Part shown: piece after piece, positions 7,333 through 15,034 of the stretch
How positions within the stretch are numbered: the stretch's first letter is position 1
How the letters are laid out: each line of letters starts with the position of its first letter
Virus record (IMG/VR): IMGVR_UViG_3300045747_000487
Span: 1 to 46,988 of that record
Source: a virus
Direction: 5' to 3' (one strand)
Length of the DNA stretch: 46,988 nucleotides
Translations under genes and position numbers: made by a program
Notes under the pieces: model-generated
Told to the model about the DNA's origin: nothing
Seen by the model: only the letters and a program-made list of their open reading frames with translations
Database searches by the model: none

Positions 7333-7934
7333 GCCGGTTCCTTGCGGATCGTTATGTTGTACAGACGCATCAGCGCCCGCAGCGGTTGTTCGTGGTCGAT
7401 GATCTCCACGCGTCGTTGCGGCACGCCGCCCTCGCCCAGCACCAACTTAGAGCGCAGGCGTGAGATCGACGCAAACTTGGACTCGATGTTGCGGTTGTTC
7501 GACAGCGGCTCCGCGCCGCGCGCCGCCCGCCTTCGGTTCACGCGGTCTATACACAGCGCCAGCGGCGTGTCCAGGAATGCGAACGCGAAGCGGTTGCCGT
7601 ACGCCTCTGACGCCTTCCCAATCGCGCCGTAGGTGGTGCTTGTGAGCGCGCCTTCGAACAGCACGTGCCAGCCCAGCGCGTCAGCCTCCACAACGCGCGG
7701 CAGTATGTCGGCGAACGGCTGTACAGCGTCGCAGCCGCCGCAGGGCGTGGTGTATGGGCCGACGATGAACAGCTTCGCCTCGGGCAACCGCACGAGGTGG
7801 CCGAGGGGCTTACTCGCGGACGTGGACACGCCCGGCATCGAGTGCACCGGCTCCTGGCCGTACTTGTCCATCACCTTGCGCGCCAGCGTGCTCTTGCCGG
7901 AGCCGTGCGTGCCGTGTAGCTTGACGATGGTCAT
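7329..7934 (-). CDS. P-loop kinase, probable 5-hydroxymethyl-dU DNA kinase
   Basis: Walker A is GTHGSGKST at residues 8-16. Residues near 58-92 (GPYTTPCGGCDAVQPFADILPRVVEADALGWHVLFEG) and a lid-like CIDRVNRRRAARG follow. This arrangement matches the P-loop part of phage 5-hmdU DNA kinases, which phosphorylate the 5-hydroxymethyl group in DNA to make it a leaving group. Characterised kinases carry a helical domain in the same chain. Here the 201-aa protein stops after the P-loop fold and helical-domain proteins are encoded separately. It overlaps both neighbours by 4 bases. Confidence 0.75.
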   Translation of the reverse strand: MTIVKLHGTHGSGKSTLARKVMDKYGQEPVHSMPGVSTSASKPLGHLVRLPEAKLFIVGPYTTPCGGCDAVQPFADILPRVVEADALGWHVLFEGALTSTTYGAIGKASEAYGNRFAFAFLDTPLALCIDRVNRRRAARGAEPLSNNRNIESKFASISRLRSKLVLGEGGVPQRRVEIIDHEQPLRALMRLYNITIRKEPA

Positions 7935-8770
7935 AGTTCCCCCACAACGGTAGCTTCTGGCAGCTTGTTAGCGCGTTGTCCGTGGTTCAGCTCGCGAAAC
8001 GTCACGATCATGAACGGAGAGTAGCTGTTGTTCGTCACCAACGTCAGTGAACGCGCTTTGCGCAACAACACCGCGTAGGAGATTTTGTACAGCTTCTTTG
8101 TCACCCACGAGGGCAACCCGTCGCAGATCGTGTCGATACGCCAAAGCACACTCAGCATACGTTCGTCCGCCGGTTGTTCGCTATCCGCGAACCAAGGCAA
8201 CGCAAACGACATCACGCGCACAAACCTGTCTGCGTCCAACGTCGCATACTTGTAACACCAACCAACACCACGCACGTAGTTGGTAGTGCTTTTGAGCTTT
8301 TGACATACGCGCCAACCGTGGCGTTGAACGGTCGCCTCGACCAACTTAGCCACCGCGTCGCCTTGAAGAAGACGTTGCGCGTAAAGCTCAACGCTCAGCA
8401 CGCGCTTACGCACCGTGTTCAAGTCTATGAACATACGAGAAACCTCAGCCTCGGAATCGGCTTGGTATAGGTCGCACCGCAACTTCTTCACGCCCACTTG
8501 TCGCGCAGCCAACACGCGATGTTGCCCGTCCACCACCAACAACCGCCCGCGATAGACAGCCACTTGGATAGACCCCGCCAAGTCCAACTTCCAATTACGC
8601 GCAATGTTCGCCACGTGCGCTTTGTGCGCGGGGCGTTGCGCGTCGTGATCCGTTATCAACACAGACACGTCTTGTAAGTCTGTGCCGATGAAGCGCGACT
8701 CCGTGGGGTCTTTGAGACCTACGCTTTTGCGCGGGTTGGGTGTTGCGTCAATACTTGTTTGCCTGCTCAT
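7931..8770 (-). CDS. ParB-like N-domain protein, 279 aa
   Basis: The ATG at 8770 overlaps the stop of the FAD gene (ATGA) and lies about 6 bases after GAAGGAG; longer starts would run through that gene in another frame. The ParB-type core is LLVVDGQHRVLAARQVGVKKLRCDLYQ near residues 78-104, with an upstream DLAGSIQVAVYRG strand. A helical C-terminal part (about 110-279) is not recognised. ParB folds bind or hydrolyse nucleotides and appear in phages as nucleases or partners of DNA modification systems. Its place inside the modification cluster suggests a related role, but the activity is unknown. Confidence 0.75.
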   Translation of the reverse strand: MSRQTSIDATPNPRKSVGLKDPTESRFIGTDLQDVSVLITDHDAQRPAHKAHVANIARNWKLDLAGSIQVAVYRGRLLVVDGQHRVLAARQVGVKKLRCDLYQADSEAEVSRMFIDLNTVRKRVLSVELYAQRLLQGDAVAKLVEATVQRHGWRVCQKLKSTTNYVRGVGWCYKYATLDADRFVRVMSFALPWFADSEQPADERMLSVLWRIDTICDGLPSWVTKKLYKISYAVLLRKARSLTLVTNNSYSPFMIVTFRELNHGQRANKLPEATVVGEL

Positions 8771-9585
8771 GTCAGCTCCTTCACGAATTGATATGCTTGC
8801 CAAGCGGCCAATACAGTGCCGTTCTTGGCGCCCCCAGTGGACACCCATACGTTGGGCATGGCTCGGGCGAAGTACCCTGCCTTGTGCCCTGGCACGTATG
8901 GACGCGCACCGACTGTTACGCGCGGCTTGCTCTTCAACCCGAACAACGATGCGCCGCGCGCCACCGTGTCCGCCTGCCTTTGTACAGACTCCTTCTCCCA
9001 CGTGGTGGTGATCAGCGCCGTGCCGTCTCCCATCCAGACCGCGTTGCCCCGCAGTTGGAAGGCGACTGCCTGCCTGTACGGAGCGTACACGTGAATGCGC
9101 GGCTCGGGTAGCGTACCGCTGAACACGGCGGACGCGCCCCAAAGCGCCTTGATAGCCGGCATATGCACGAGGCGGTCTGTCCCGATACCCGCCGCCACGA
9201 GCACCTTGCCCCGGAGCACCTTGCCGCTGTCCGTCACCACCGCGCCGTCCCGAACCTCCACAACCTCCTCGCGTACGTCGGGCGTCACCAGTACGTCCTG
9301 CGGGTCGATGCGCTGGGCGCGGAAGGTCTTGAACAGGTTCGTCTTGAACTCCACATCGTGGACGGCGTACAGCCCCCCGAGCACATCCATGGCCGTGGCG
9401 ATCTGTTCAGACGAAAGGCTGCTCAGCCAGGAAGGCGCTAGAACGCACCCAGATGCCTTGCTCGCGCCGCCGGGTAGGTCGGCGCCCACTACCGTCACGG
9501 AGTGCCCCTGGGCACGCGCTAGGGTGGCTGCTATGCTTCCGAAGAGTCCAGCGCCCACGACTACGACGTTATGCTTGCGTGCCAT
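8767..9585 (-). CDS. FAD-dependent oxidoreductase (DAO-like), candidate flavin lyase of base hypermodification
   Basis: The protein has 272 aa. The dinucleotide-binding motif is VVVVGAGLFGSIAATLARAQGHSVTVV (GxGxxG at residues 11-16), followed by LPGGASKASGCVLAP, a DAO-like flavin contact. A second FAD region is VLRGKVLVAAGIGTDRL, and the C-terminus has NVWVSTGGAKNGTVLAAW, typical of D-amino-acid-oxidase-fold enzymes. In phages such as Pseudomonas M6, flavin-dependent lyases trim the amino acid attached to thymidine, leaving an aminomethyl group. With an apparent transferase gene overlapping upstream by 17 bases, that role is the most likely one here. Confidence 0.8.
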   Translation of the reverse strand: MARKHNVVVVGAGLFGSIAATLARAQGHSVTVVGADLPGGASKASGCVLAPSWLSSLSSEQIATAMDVLGGLYAVHDVEFKTNLFKTFRAQRIDPQDVLVTPDVREEVVEVRDGAVVTDSGKVLRGKVLVAAGIGTDRLVHMPAIKALWGASAVFSGTLPEPRIHVYAPYRQAVAFQLRGNAVWMGDGTALITTTWEKESVQRQADTVARGASLFGLKSKPRVTVGARPYVPGHKAGYFARAMPNVWVSTGGAKNGTVLAAWQAYQFVKELT

Positions 9586-10390
9586 GTGGCAACCCCTTCT
9601 GAAGTTGTTGTGCCAGGTCGCCCCAACCGTCCAGGCCGTGGGCTATCTCGCGGGTGTCCTTCCCCACAGGGTAGTGCCCGTTGCGGTGAGACTTGTACTT
9701 ACACAAAATGGTTTCGACCTCCTGTATATTGACCAACCTGTCGTATGCGGGCGGCGCTTTCGCTCCTTGTCGTTGCCAGTACGACACGAGCACCTCGCAC
9801 GTGTGGCGTAGCTCCAGGTTGCTGATGGGAGTGTTCTTGTCTCCGGTGGCCACGAGCGCCGCGCCTTGTCGCGGGTCTTTGTAGATGCCTAGTTCGCAAT
9901 CTGCGAAGTCCGTGTCATAGCCCAAGACGCGCTCGCTCATGTCTGCGACCTTGAAGGCAATCCAGTCCCCGAAGCCGTAATGCTCCTTGGCGGCGTTGGC
10001 GACGGACTGGAACGTCATGGTGTCTATTGAGCGCGTAGCTATGCCCAACAAGCCCTCCACGGCGTACATGGCGTCGCGTGCACCGTAGCGCTTGCGCAGT
10101 TCTTGTACCCCAGTGATGCTCAGGTCTCCTCTGAAGTGACGGCGTTCCGTACCGCGTGGCCAAGCGCGGTCGTGGTTGGCGGCTGCTTGCTCAAGCAGGT
10201 GCCAGAACGAAGAAGGGTTGCGACACTCGGCAAGGCGAGCGGCAACCCCAAGGTGGTAAAACAGCCAGTAAGCGAGACACAACCGCGCTCCGGTGCCGGC
10301 ATCTAGTCTCGCGTTTCGGAGCGCCACGTACACAGGGTCTAGGTCCTGTGTGCGTAGCAACTCGTCACCGAAGCTATACACTGTGTGCAT
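9569..10390 (-). CDS. aGPT-pyrophosphorylase / amino acid:DNA transferase-like protein
   Basis: The 273-aa protein is mostly helical: DPVYVALRNARL near 18-29, LAYWLFYHLGVAARL, a central KRYGARDAMYAVEGLLG, then DWIAFKVADMSERV, and a diagnostic C-terminal CKYKSHRNGHYPVGKDTREI followed by DGWGDLAQQL. This end is typical of the alpha-glutamyl/putrescinyl thymine pyrophosphorylase group. Members replace the activated phosphate on 5-hmdU in DNA with an amino acid or amine. It is the first gene of the cluster in transcription order. It belongs to the same broad group as the 5771-6631 protein, but the two differ in length and end motifs, so they probably do different steps. Confidence 0.75.
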   Translation of the reverse strand: MHTVYSFGDELLRTQDLDPVYVALRNARLDAGTGARLCLAYWLFYHLGVAARLAECRNPSSFWHLLEQAAANHDRAWPRGTERRHFRGDLSITGVQELRKRYGARDAMYAVEGLLGIATRSIDTMTFQSVANAAKEHYGFGDWIAFKVADMSERVLGYDTDFADCELGIYKDPRQGAALVATGDKNTPISNLELRHTCEVLVSYWQRQGAKAPPAYDRLVNIQEVETILCKYKSHRNGHYPVGKDTREIAHGLDGWGDLAQQLQKGLPHGTQA

Positions 10391-10403
10391 AGCGTCCCCG
10401 GAA

Positions 10404-11306
10404 TTAGGCTGCGGACTTGAGAATGCCCTTCATGATGGCATACTGGGCGTAGCGCACCAGCTTGTCTTCCGAATAGCGGGCGGTGAACTGGGCTTGGATG
10501 GCGGCGATGTTGACGCCCTTCTTCTGCTCTGCCACCCACTTGCTGAGCTCCTTCAAGAAGCCCGACTTGACGCTGGACAGGTCGCCAACCACGAAGCGGG
10601 CGGACGCCTTGGGCACAGGCAGATCGACTTCCTTGCGGATCAGAAACGCGGCAACCTCGCCTGTGTTGGCCGTGATGTTCGGCTTCCGGGCGGCGGGGGT
10701 TGCGGCCTTCTTCGGTGCCGCTTCCGGCGCAGCGGATACTGGCTTCTTGGCAACGACGGGGGCGACCTTGGCCGTGGGTGCAGCCTTTGCTGCGGGCTTT
10801 GCTACGGGCGCGGATTTTGCTACGGGCTTTGCCGGTGCCGGGGTGGCCTTCGGAGCCGCCTTGGCTGCGGGCTTTGCCGGTGCCGGGGTGGCCTTCGGAG
10901 CCGCCTTGGCCTTCGGGGCGGCTTTGCCGTTGAAGCCCGAAGCGACGGGGGTTGCGGGGGTGGGTGTTGCGGTTGATGTGGTCATGAGAGACTCCTGGTC
11001 AGGGGTTTTGGTTGAAACTACGATGTTGGCCAAGTGAGGCTTGGCGATTGCTACCAACGCCTTGCGGGCGTCTTCGGTGCTCGGGATGTGGCTGCTGCTT
11101 GCGTACAGCGCAGCGGCGCGGGAAACGGGATACTCGGGGAACGGATGCCACGTGGTGTCGAACTCCTTGGCGGGCTGCTTGCGAATCTCGAGCCCCGCCG
11201 CCGTCATGGGGATGTACATGATCTGGCCCGCCTTGTCGAGACCCAGTACGATCGCCGTGTGGGTGCCGTCGCGATAAACCTGTGCTGCTTGCGCTACTGA
11301 TGCCAT
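10404..11306 (-). CDS. Ala/Pro/Lys-rich, histone H1-like linker protein, 300 aa
   Basis: The ATG at 11306 has GGAGAAC upstream and was preferred to a start 61 codons earlier that overlaps the next gene. Residues 1-105 form a folded-looking domain (IVLGLDKAGQIMYIPMTAAG). Residues about 120-205 are low-complexity AAPKATPAPAKPAAK repeats, like bacterial and eukaryotic H1-type tails. Residues 205-300 are again globular (TGEVAAFLIRKEVDLPVPKASARF). The basic middle could bind DNA or act as a flexible linker. There is no enzyme motif. It lies just upstream of the modification cluster, so a DNA-binding role is plausible but unproven. Confidence 0.65.
   Translation of the reverse strand: MASVAQAAQVYRDGTHTAIVLGLDKAGQIMYIPMTAAGLEIRKQPAKEFDTTWHPFPEYPVSRAAALYASSSHIPSTEDARKALVAIAKPHLANIVVSTKTPDQESLMTTSTATPTPATPVASGFNGKAAPKAKAAPKATPAPAKPAAKAAPKATPAPAKPVAKSAPVAKPAAKAAPTAKVAPVVAKKPVSAAPEAAPKKAATPAARKPNITANTGEVAAFLIRKEVDLPVPKASARFVVGDLSSVKSGFLKELSKWVAEQKKGVNIAAIQAQFTARYSEDKLVRYAQYAIMKGILKSAA
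10823..10909 (-). repeat. 45-bp tandem duplication inside the Lys/Ala-rich linker
   Basis: Bases 10823-10865 recur exactly at 10868-10910 (period 45 bp, in frame), so the stretch KAAPKATPAPAKP is present twice. This looks like a recent in-frame expansion of the low-complexity tail. Confidence 0.9.
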
Positions 11307-11343
11307 GGTGTTCTCCGGGAAGTTGGGTGCTGGGATGTAGTGC

Positions 11344-11778
11344 TTAGAGCACGACGCCGCGTTGATCGTCGCTGGGCGTGTCTTCGCTGACGGCGTCGTA
11401 CGGGCTGTCGTCGCGGTCGTACTCTGCGAGGCGCGTGTGGATGAGATCGCACTGCGCTTCTGTGTACGCGAGAATATCCACCACCTCAACGTCTGGGTCC
11501 GCCGTGCCGTACGTCCCCGCGTATATGCGATTCTCGACTACGTCTGCGGCCACCTCCACGGCGCGATCGTGCGTCATGAGGAGCGCTCCTTGGAACGGGC
11601 GCGTGCCGTCGAAGTACAGCCAACCCTCCTTCGTGAACACGTACGCGCGGATGTAGCCGTCGCTGTCGGGGGCATCGCCGATAAGGACGAAGCGGTTGGA
11701 TGCGCCGAGTCCTTGTAGGCTGAGGTGAATTTGTTCGTAGAAGCTGAGTTGCTGTTCGAGTGTTGGGCGTGTGCTCAT
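11344..11778 (-). CDS. Hypothetical protein, 144 aa
   Basis: The start is ATG at 11778, after GGAGCCCGCC. The N-terminal helix (LEQQLSFYEQIHLSLQ) is followed by a strand-rich core (NRFVLIGDAPDSDGYIRAYVFTKEGWLYFDG) and an acidic C-terminus (DRDDSPYDAVSEDTPSDDQ). No family is recognised. It is the second gene downstream of a predicted promoter at 12168-12196. Confidence 0.6.
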   Translation of the reverse strand: MSTRPTLEQQLSFYEQIHLSLQGLGASNRFVLIGDAPDSDGYIRAYVFTKEGWLYFDGTRPFQGALLMTHDRAVEVAADVVENRIYAGTYGTADPDVEVVDILAYTEAQCDLIHTRLAEYDRDDSPYDAVSEDTPSDDQRGVVL

Positions 11779-11804
11779 GGCGGGCTCCGGGCGTGGGTGT
11801 CTGG

Positions 11805-12098
11805 TTAGTTGATGCCGATGCGTGCGGCCAAGGCGCGGAGCGCCGTGGGGTAGCCGTGGTCCTTGGCGGCTTGGCGGAAGATCGCCTGCGCCTCGACGCC
11901 GGTGAGCGACGTTTCGCCCGTGAGGTGCTGCATGGTGATGCGGTCTGCGTCGAAGCACGCTTCGATGCACTCTTCGTTGTCCGCTGTGGGATCGCTTTCG
12001 AGAATGTCGAAGCCGATGACGGCCCACACGCTTTGGACAGCGCTGGTCAGAAGGCTGATTTGCGCCGGGGTGTAGACTACGTTTGTTTGCTTGCTCAT
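11805..12098 (-). CDS. Hypothetical protein, 97 aa; first gene after a promoter
   Basis: AGGAGCG lies about 8 bases before the ATG at 12098. The sequence is helical and acidic (YTPAQISLLTSAVQSVWAVIGFDILESDPT) with a final AIFRQAAKDHGYPTALRALAARIGI. No domain is recognised. It is the first gene of the transcript from the promoter at 12168-12196, which should also serve the modification cluster downstream. Confidence 0.6.
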   Translation of the reverse strand: MSKQTNVVYTPAQISLLTSAVQSVWAVIGFDILESDPTADNEECIEACFDADRITMQHLTGETSLTGVEAQAIFRQAAKDHGYPTALRALAARIGIN

Positions 12099-12111
12099 TT
12101 TGTTCGCTCCT

Positions 12112-12128
12112 GTACACGGTTGGTTGGG
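12112..12128 (-). promoter_or_regulatory. Shared leader element (copy 1)
   Basis: The minus-strand sequence CCCAACCAACCGTGTAC lies in the leader about 14 bases before the ATG at 12098. The same 17 bases are found at 24977-24993, in the leader of another promoter-proximal gene. A small hairpin (GGCTGA with TCAGCC) precedes it here. Confidence 0.65.
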
Positions 12129-12167
12129 GGCTGATTCACGGTCAGCCAGTTCAATACAGCAGCTCGT

Positions 12168-12196
12168 AGGATAGCTTGGTTTGTTTTGAAAGTAAA
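12168..12196 (-). promoter_or_regulatory. Sigma70-like promoter for the modification gene block
   Basis: Read leftward: -35 TTTACT (12191-12196), 17-base spacer, -10 TATCCT (12168-12173). The start point would be near 12161, giving a leader of about 60 nt before the gene at 11805-12098. The -35 TTTAC core recurs at two other predicted promoters in this window. Confidence 0.55.
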
Positions 12197-12201
12197 GTGG
12201 G

Positions 12202-13716
12202 TCACCCGTCCCAACCAGCGAATACAGGCAGTCGCGCCTTTGCCCGTTGTTTCAACGCGTCGAACAACGCTTGCTGCGTGCGCCGCTTTGCGTGAAGCGC
12301 ACTCCATACGTCTTCCTCCACCGTGTCGCGTCCCATGAACACGTACATGAACACGCGGTCGGACGTGTTACCGGAGCGCCGCAGGCGACGGTTGAACTGG
12401 TCGAAGTCTTCGAAGTTGTACGTGAGTGTGAACCAGCATATGTGGTGAGCGCCGCCTTTCTGTAGGTTCAGCCCGTGGCCCATCGACTGCGGATGCGCCA
12501 GCAGGATCGGTAGTTGCCCCGCGTTCCACAGGTCTTCCAACTCCTTGCCCCGCTTCGCGCTCACGCCGCCCCCGATGTACGGGGTGTCCTTGCCGATGCG
12601 CGCCAGGATGCGCTCCAGGTCGTGTCCATACCCGTACGCCACGAGCAGCGGTTGGCCTTGCAGCTCGTCGATGAGATCTTCCAACATGTCCAGCTTTACG
12701 TCGTGTATGTGGGCGGCGCGGCGATTACGCTTGTCGCGCGGCGCTCCGGTTTCGGGGTCGATGTCCGCAGGGTATACAGCACCCGAGGCGATCTGGCGGC
12801 ACTTGCCGTTCGCCACGCCCTTGTTCACCGCCAAGATCGCGTCCTGCTCCACGAGCGTCAACAGCTCCGCCTCCAGTTCGTCGTAGTGTGCACGCGCCTT
12901 CGGGGGCAGCTCGAATTTCATTACCTGCGCTATGAGCTGCGGCATCGTCACGTAGTCTTCCGCTGCCATGCGTAGCACCAGCGGCTTCAGCCGTTCGTAT
13001 ATGTACTCCTCAGCGCCCTCCTTCGGCGCCCACACATATCCGTTGTCGTCCACGGGCGTGAAGAAGGCGGCGCGAAAGTGTGTGATGAACTGGCCGAAGG
13101 AGCGCCCGAGGTCTAGGCAGAACACCTGCCCGAAAAGATTCAACAGCCCGTTCGACGCGGGCGAACCCGTCAGCCCCCAGCGCCGCGCAAACTTCTTCAA
13201 CCACGGCTTCAGCAGGTTGTAGCGCTTCGTCTCGCTGTGCTTGAACTTCGACAGCTCATCGATCACCAGCGTATCCACCCAGTGCTTACGCAACCACGCC
13301 TGGAGATGCCCCGCCTTCAGCAGCCAGTCCAGCCCCTCGTAGTTCATGATGTACACGTCGTAGCGCTTCGCGGCGGCGTAGTCCTTCCGCTCACCGTGCA
13401 GCACCGTGTAAGACAGACCGTTGAACTCCAGCCACTCCTCAAGCTCGCCCGGCCATACGGCGTACGCAGGGCGCAGCGGCGCGAGTACCAACACGCCGTT
13501 GCACAGCCCCTGGTTGCGCAGCACCTTGATCGCTGCGAGCGTGATGGCGGTCTTGCCCAGCCCCGGATCAAGAAACAACCCGGCGGCGGCGTGCTCTAGC
13601 AGAAACTTCACCGCCTTCTTCTGATACGGGCGCGGCACCCAGGGCTTCGGTACAAGCGGCATAGACGGCGCAGAGCGCTGTGCGGCGATTGTCGTGGACT
13701 TCAACTTTGTAACCAT
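12202..13716 (-). CDS. SNF2-type DEAD/DEAH helicase, 504 aa
   Basis: A superfamily 2 ATPase: RPYQKKAVKFLL Q-like region (29-40), Walker A FLDPGLGKT (48-56), motif II in VDTLVIDELSKFKH (near 150), motif III LTGSPASN, and motif VI in DQFNRRLRRSGNTSDRV at the end. Enzymes of this type translocate on duplex DNA and in phages serve replication, recombination or fork remodelling. The start at 13716 lies 149 bases inside the VRR-NUC gene, a long overlap; a second Met at residue 19 would shorten it to 95. SNF2 helicase and VRR-NUC genes are often neighbours, which suggests joint function. Confidence 0.88.
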   Translation of the reverse strand: MVTKLKSTTIAAQRSAPSMPLVPKPWVPRPYQKKAVKFLLEHAAAGLFLDPGLGKTAITLAAIKVLRNQGLCNGVLVLAPLRPAYAVWPGELEEWLEFNGLSYTVLHGERKDYAAAKRYDVYIMNYEGLDWLLKAGHLQAWLRKHWVDTLVIDELSKFKHSETKRYNLLKPWLKKFARRWGLTGSPASNGLLNLFGQVFCLDLGRSFGQFITHFRAAFFTPVDDNGYVWAPKEGAEEYIYERLKPLVLRMAAEDYVTMPQLIAQVMKFELPPKARAHYDELEAELLTLVEQDAILAVNKGVANGKCRQIASGAVYPADIDPETGAPRDKRNRRAAHIHDVKLDMLEDLIDELQGQPLLVAYGYGHDLERILARIGKDTPYIGGGVSAKRGKELEDLWNAGQLPILLAHPQSMGHGLNLQKGGAHHICWFTLTYNFEDFDQFNRRLRRSGNTSDRVFMYVFMGRDTVEEDVWSALHAKRRTQQALFDALKQRAKARLPVFAGWDG

Positions 13717-13972
13717 GGTACCTCAGTGCTTTGTGGATGAGCTGCTGGGGAGGCGTAGCGACTTCGCCCAGTCGCTTAAACTCGATGAATAGCGGCTTGC
13801 CGCCGGGAATGAAGAACTGCCTGTCTGGCCAGTGGTTGTTGCCTTGTAGGTTGAGCTTGATGCTGCGGACCCGCCACCGCACCAACACGTAGTCCACGAC
13901 ATACTGCTCGATGACAGCCTCAAGCTCATGGGCATACGTGCCCGGGACCGTCGCGGGGTCAAGAGGCGTCAT
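13568..13972 (-). CDS. VRR-NUC domain nuclease
   Basis: The nuclease core lies at residues 46-95: NHWPDRQFFIPGGKPLFIEFKRLGEVATPPQQLIHKAL, with D50, E64 and K66 forming the PD-(D/E)XK-type metal site. The 134-aa protein is a single-domain phage form that may cut branched or flap DNA. After residue 97 the frame runs on inside the start of the helicase gene (149-base overlap). This gives an Arg-rich tail, EVSARARRRRVVS, that may be an accident of the shared DNA. It overlaps the upstream GNAT gene by 14 bases. Confidence 0.85.
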   Translation of the reverse strand: MTPLDPATVPGTYAHELEAVIEQYVVDYVLVRWRVRSIKLNLQGNNHWPDRQFFIPGGKPLFIEFKRLGEVATPPQQLIHKALRYHGYKVEVHDNRRTALCAVYAACTEALGAAPVSEEGGEVSARARRRRVVS

Positions 13973-14315
13973 GGCGTCGAATCATCAAGTCCGCGTCGCA
14001 CGGCGCGAAGCCGTGATCAGCGTAGAACGCCCACAGCGCAGCCAGCTCGGGCTTCGCGCCGTTACCGAACGGAGCCGGGTAGCAGTACACGTCGAAGCCA
14101 TACGCGTCCGCGAAGGCTACGCACTCCGCCACGACGATGCTTGCCCACCCACGGCGGCGACGCAACGGGTGACAGTGCACGTCGGTGAGCGCAACCAGCG
14201 GCGCTTCGCTCGCGAGCTCAGCGCAACACGGCTCAGGTTCCGTGAGCGACGCCTCCGCGATAAAGCCGCCGTGACCGACAACGTACCGATACACCAAGGA
14301 CGCACGCGACGCCAT
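13959..14315 (-). CDS. GNAT-fold acetyltransferase, 118 aa
   Basis: The ATG at 14315 has GGAGCAGGG upstream; an earlier same-frame start would overlap the nuclease gene. The GNAT core is short: LVALTDVHCHPLRRRRGWASIVVAECVAFADAYGFDVYCYP (about 40-80, with RRRRGWAS as the likely acetyl-CoA phosphate loop) and LWAFYADHGFAP near the end, the usual final strand-helix. Acetyltransferases are among the tailoring enzymes of thymidine hypermodification. This gene, about 3.6 kb upstream of the cluster in the same direction, could supply that step. N-acetylation of a protein or small molecule is equally possible. Confidence 0.75.
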   Translation of the reverse strand: MASRASLVYRYVVGHGGFIAEASLTEPEPCCAELASEAPLVALTDVHCHPLRRRRGWASIVVAECVAFADAYGFDVYCYPAPFGNGAKPELAALWAFYADHGFAPCDADLMIRRHDAS

Positions 14316-14328
14316 CACCCTGCTCCGA

Positions 14329-15033
14329 TTAGAATTTGCACGGCCCACCGTTGCTCCGGCGGAAGTGGCACCACCTGCACGCATCTCCGGGCTTCGGCGC
14401 AAACGTCGTATCGTTCAGCATCGGCTTCACCCGCTTCTCCCACGTGGTGCGCAGCTTCTTCGCGTCCTTTGCCAGGTACGGCTTCGTGTCTTCCGGGGGC
14501 CAGTCCAGACCTTCGTCGATATACCACAGGCGCGGCTCCACTGCCAGCACATCGGGGCATTGTACAAACCCGGCGGCGGCGTACAGCTCCAGCTGCTCCA
14601 CATACGCCTCGTGCTGCTCGGGCCTGAACTTACCCGTCTTGTGGTCGATCACCACCAGCGTGTTATCGTCCCGGATGAACGCCAAGTCCATCTTCACACG
14701 CAGCCATGCGCCGCTCCAGTCGTTCCACGCAGCAGGCGACCAGTCCGCCTTGTATGCCCACTGCTCCTCCACCATCTTGCTCTTCAGCTTCTTCACAGCG
14801 GCAAACTCGGGCTTGAACGATAGCAGCTCTGGGGGCAGCGCCTTGATCTTGCCCAGCGTGTAGTCTTCGGCCAGCTTGTGTATGGCGGTGCCGCGATCCA
14901 TCGCCGCGCTTCCCGGCTCCTTCAGCTTGTCGATGTGCTTGTACTTCGCGAGCGCGGGGCACTTCTTGTAGTCGGAGTACCGGCTGAACGACCACGCTGT
15001 GATCTGCTTTATGGGGATTACCTTCGTTGCCAT
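14329..15033 (-). CDS. PD-(D/E)XK exonuclease, Cas4/RecB-like, 234 aa
   Basis: The ATG at 15033 follows CCGGAGAG. Motifs: SFSRYSDYKKCPALAKYKH (14-32) with the first Cys, GTAIHKLAEDY with the His of motif I, an Asp in WLRVKMDLAFIRDD, and VVIDHKTGKFRPEQ with the catalytic D-x-K. A C-terminal CRWCHFRRSNGGPC supplies three more Cys. Four cysteines in this arrangement fit an iron-sulfur cluster as in Cas4 and AddB nucleases. The probable role is processing DNA ends in replication or recombination, next to the polymerase gene. Confidence 0.88.
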   Translation of the reverse strand: MATKVIPIKQITAWSFSRYSDYKKCPALAKYKHIDKLKEPGSAAMDRGTAIHKLAEDYTLGKIKALPPELLSFKPEFAAVKKLKSKMVEEQWAYKADWSPAAWNDWSGAWLRVKMDLAFIRDDNTLVVIDHKTGKFRPEQHEAYVEQLELYAAAGFVQCPDVLAVEPRLWYIDEGLDWPPEDTKPYLAKDAKKLRTTWEKRVKPMLNDTTFAPKPGDACRWCHFRRSNGGPCKF

Positions 15034-15034
15034 G

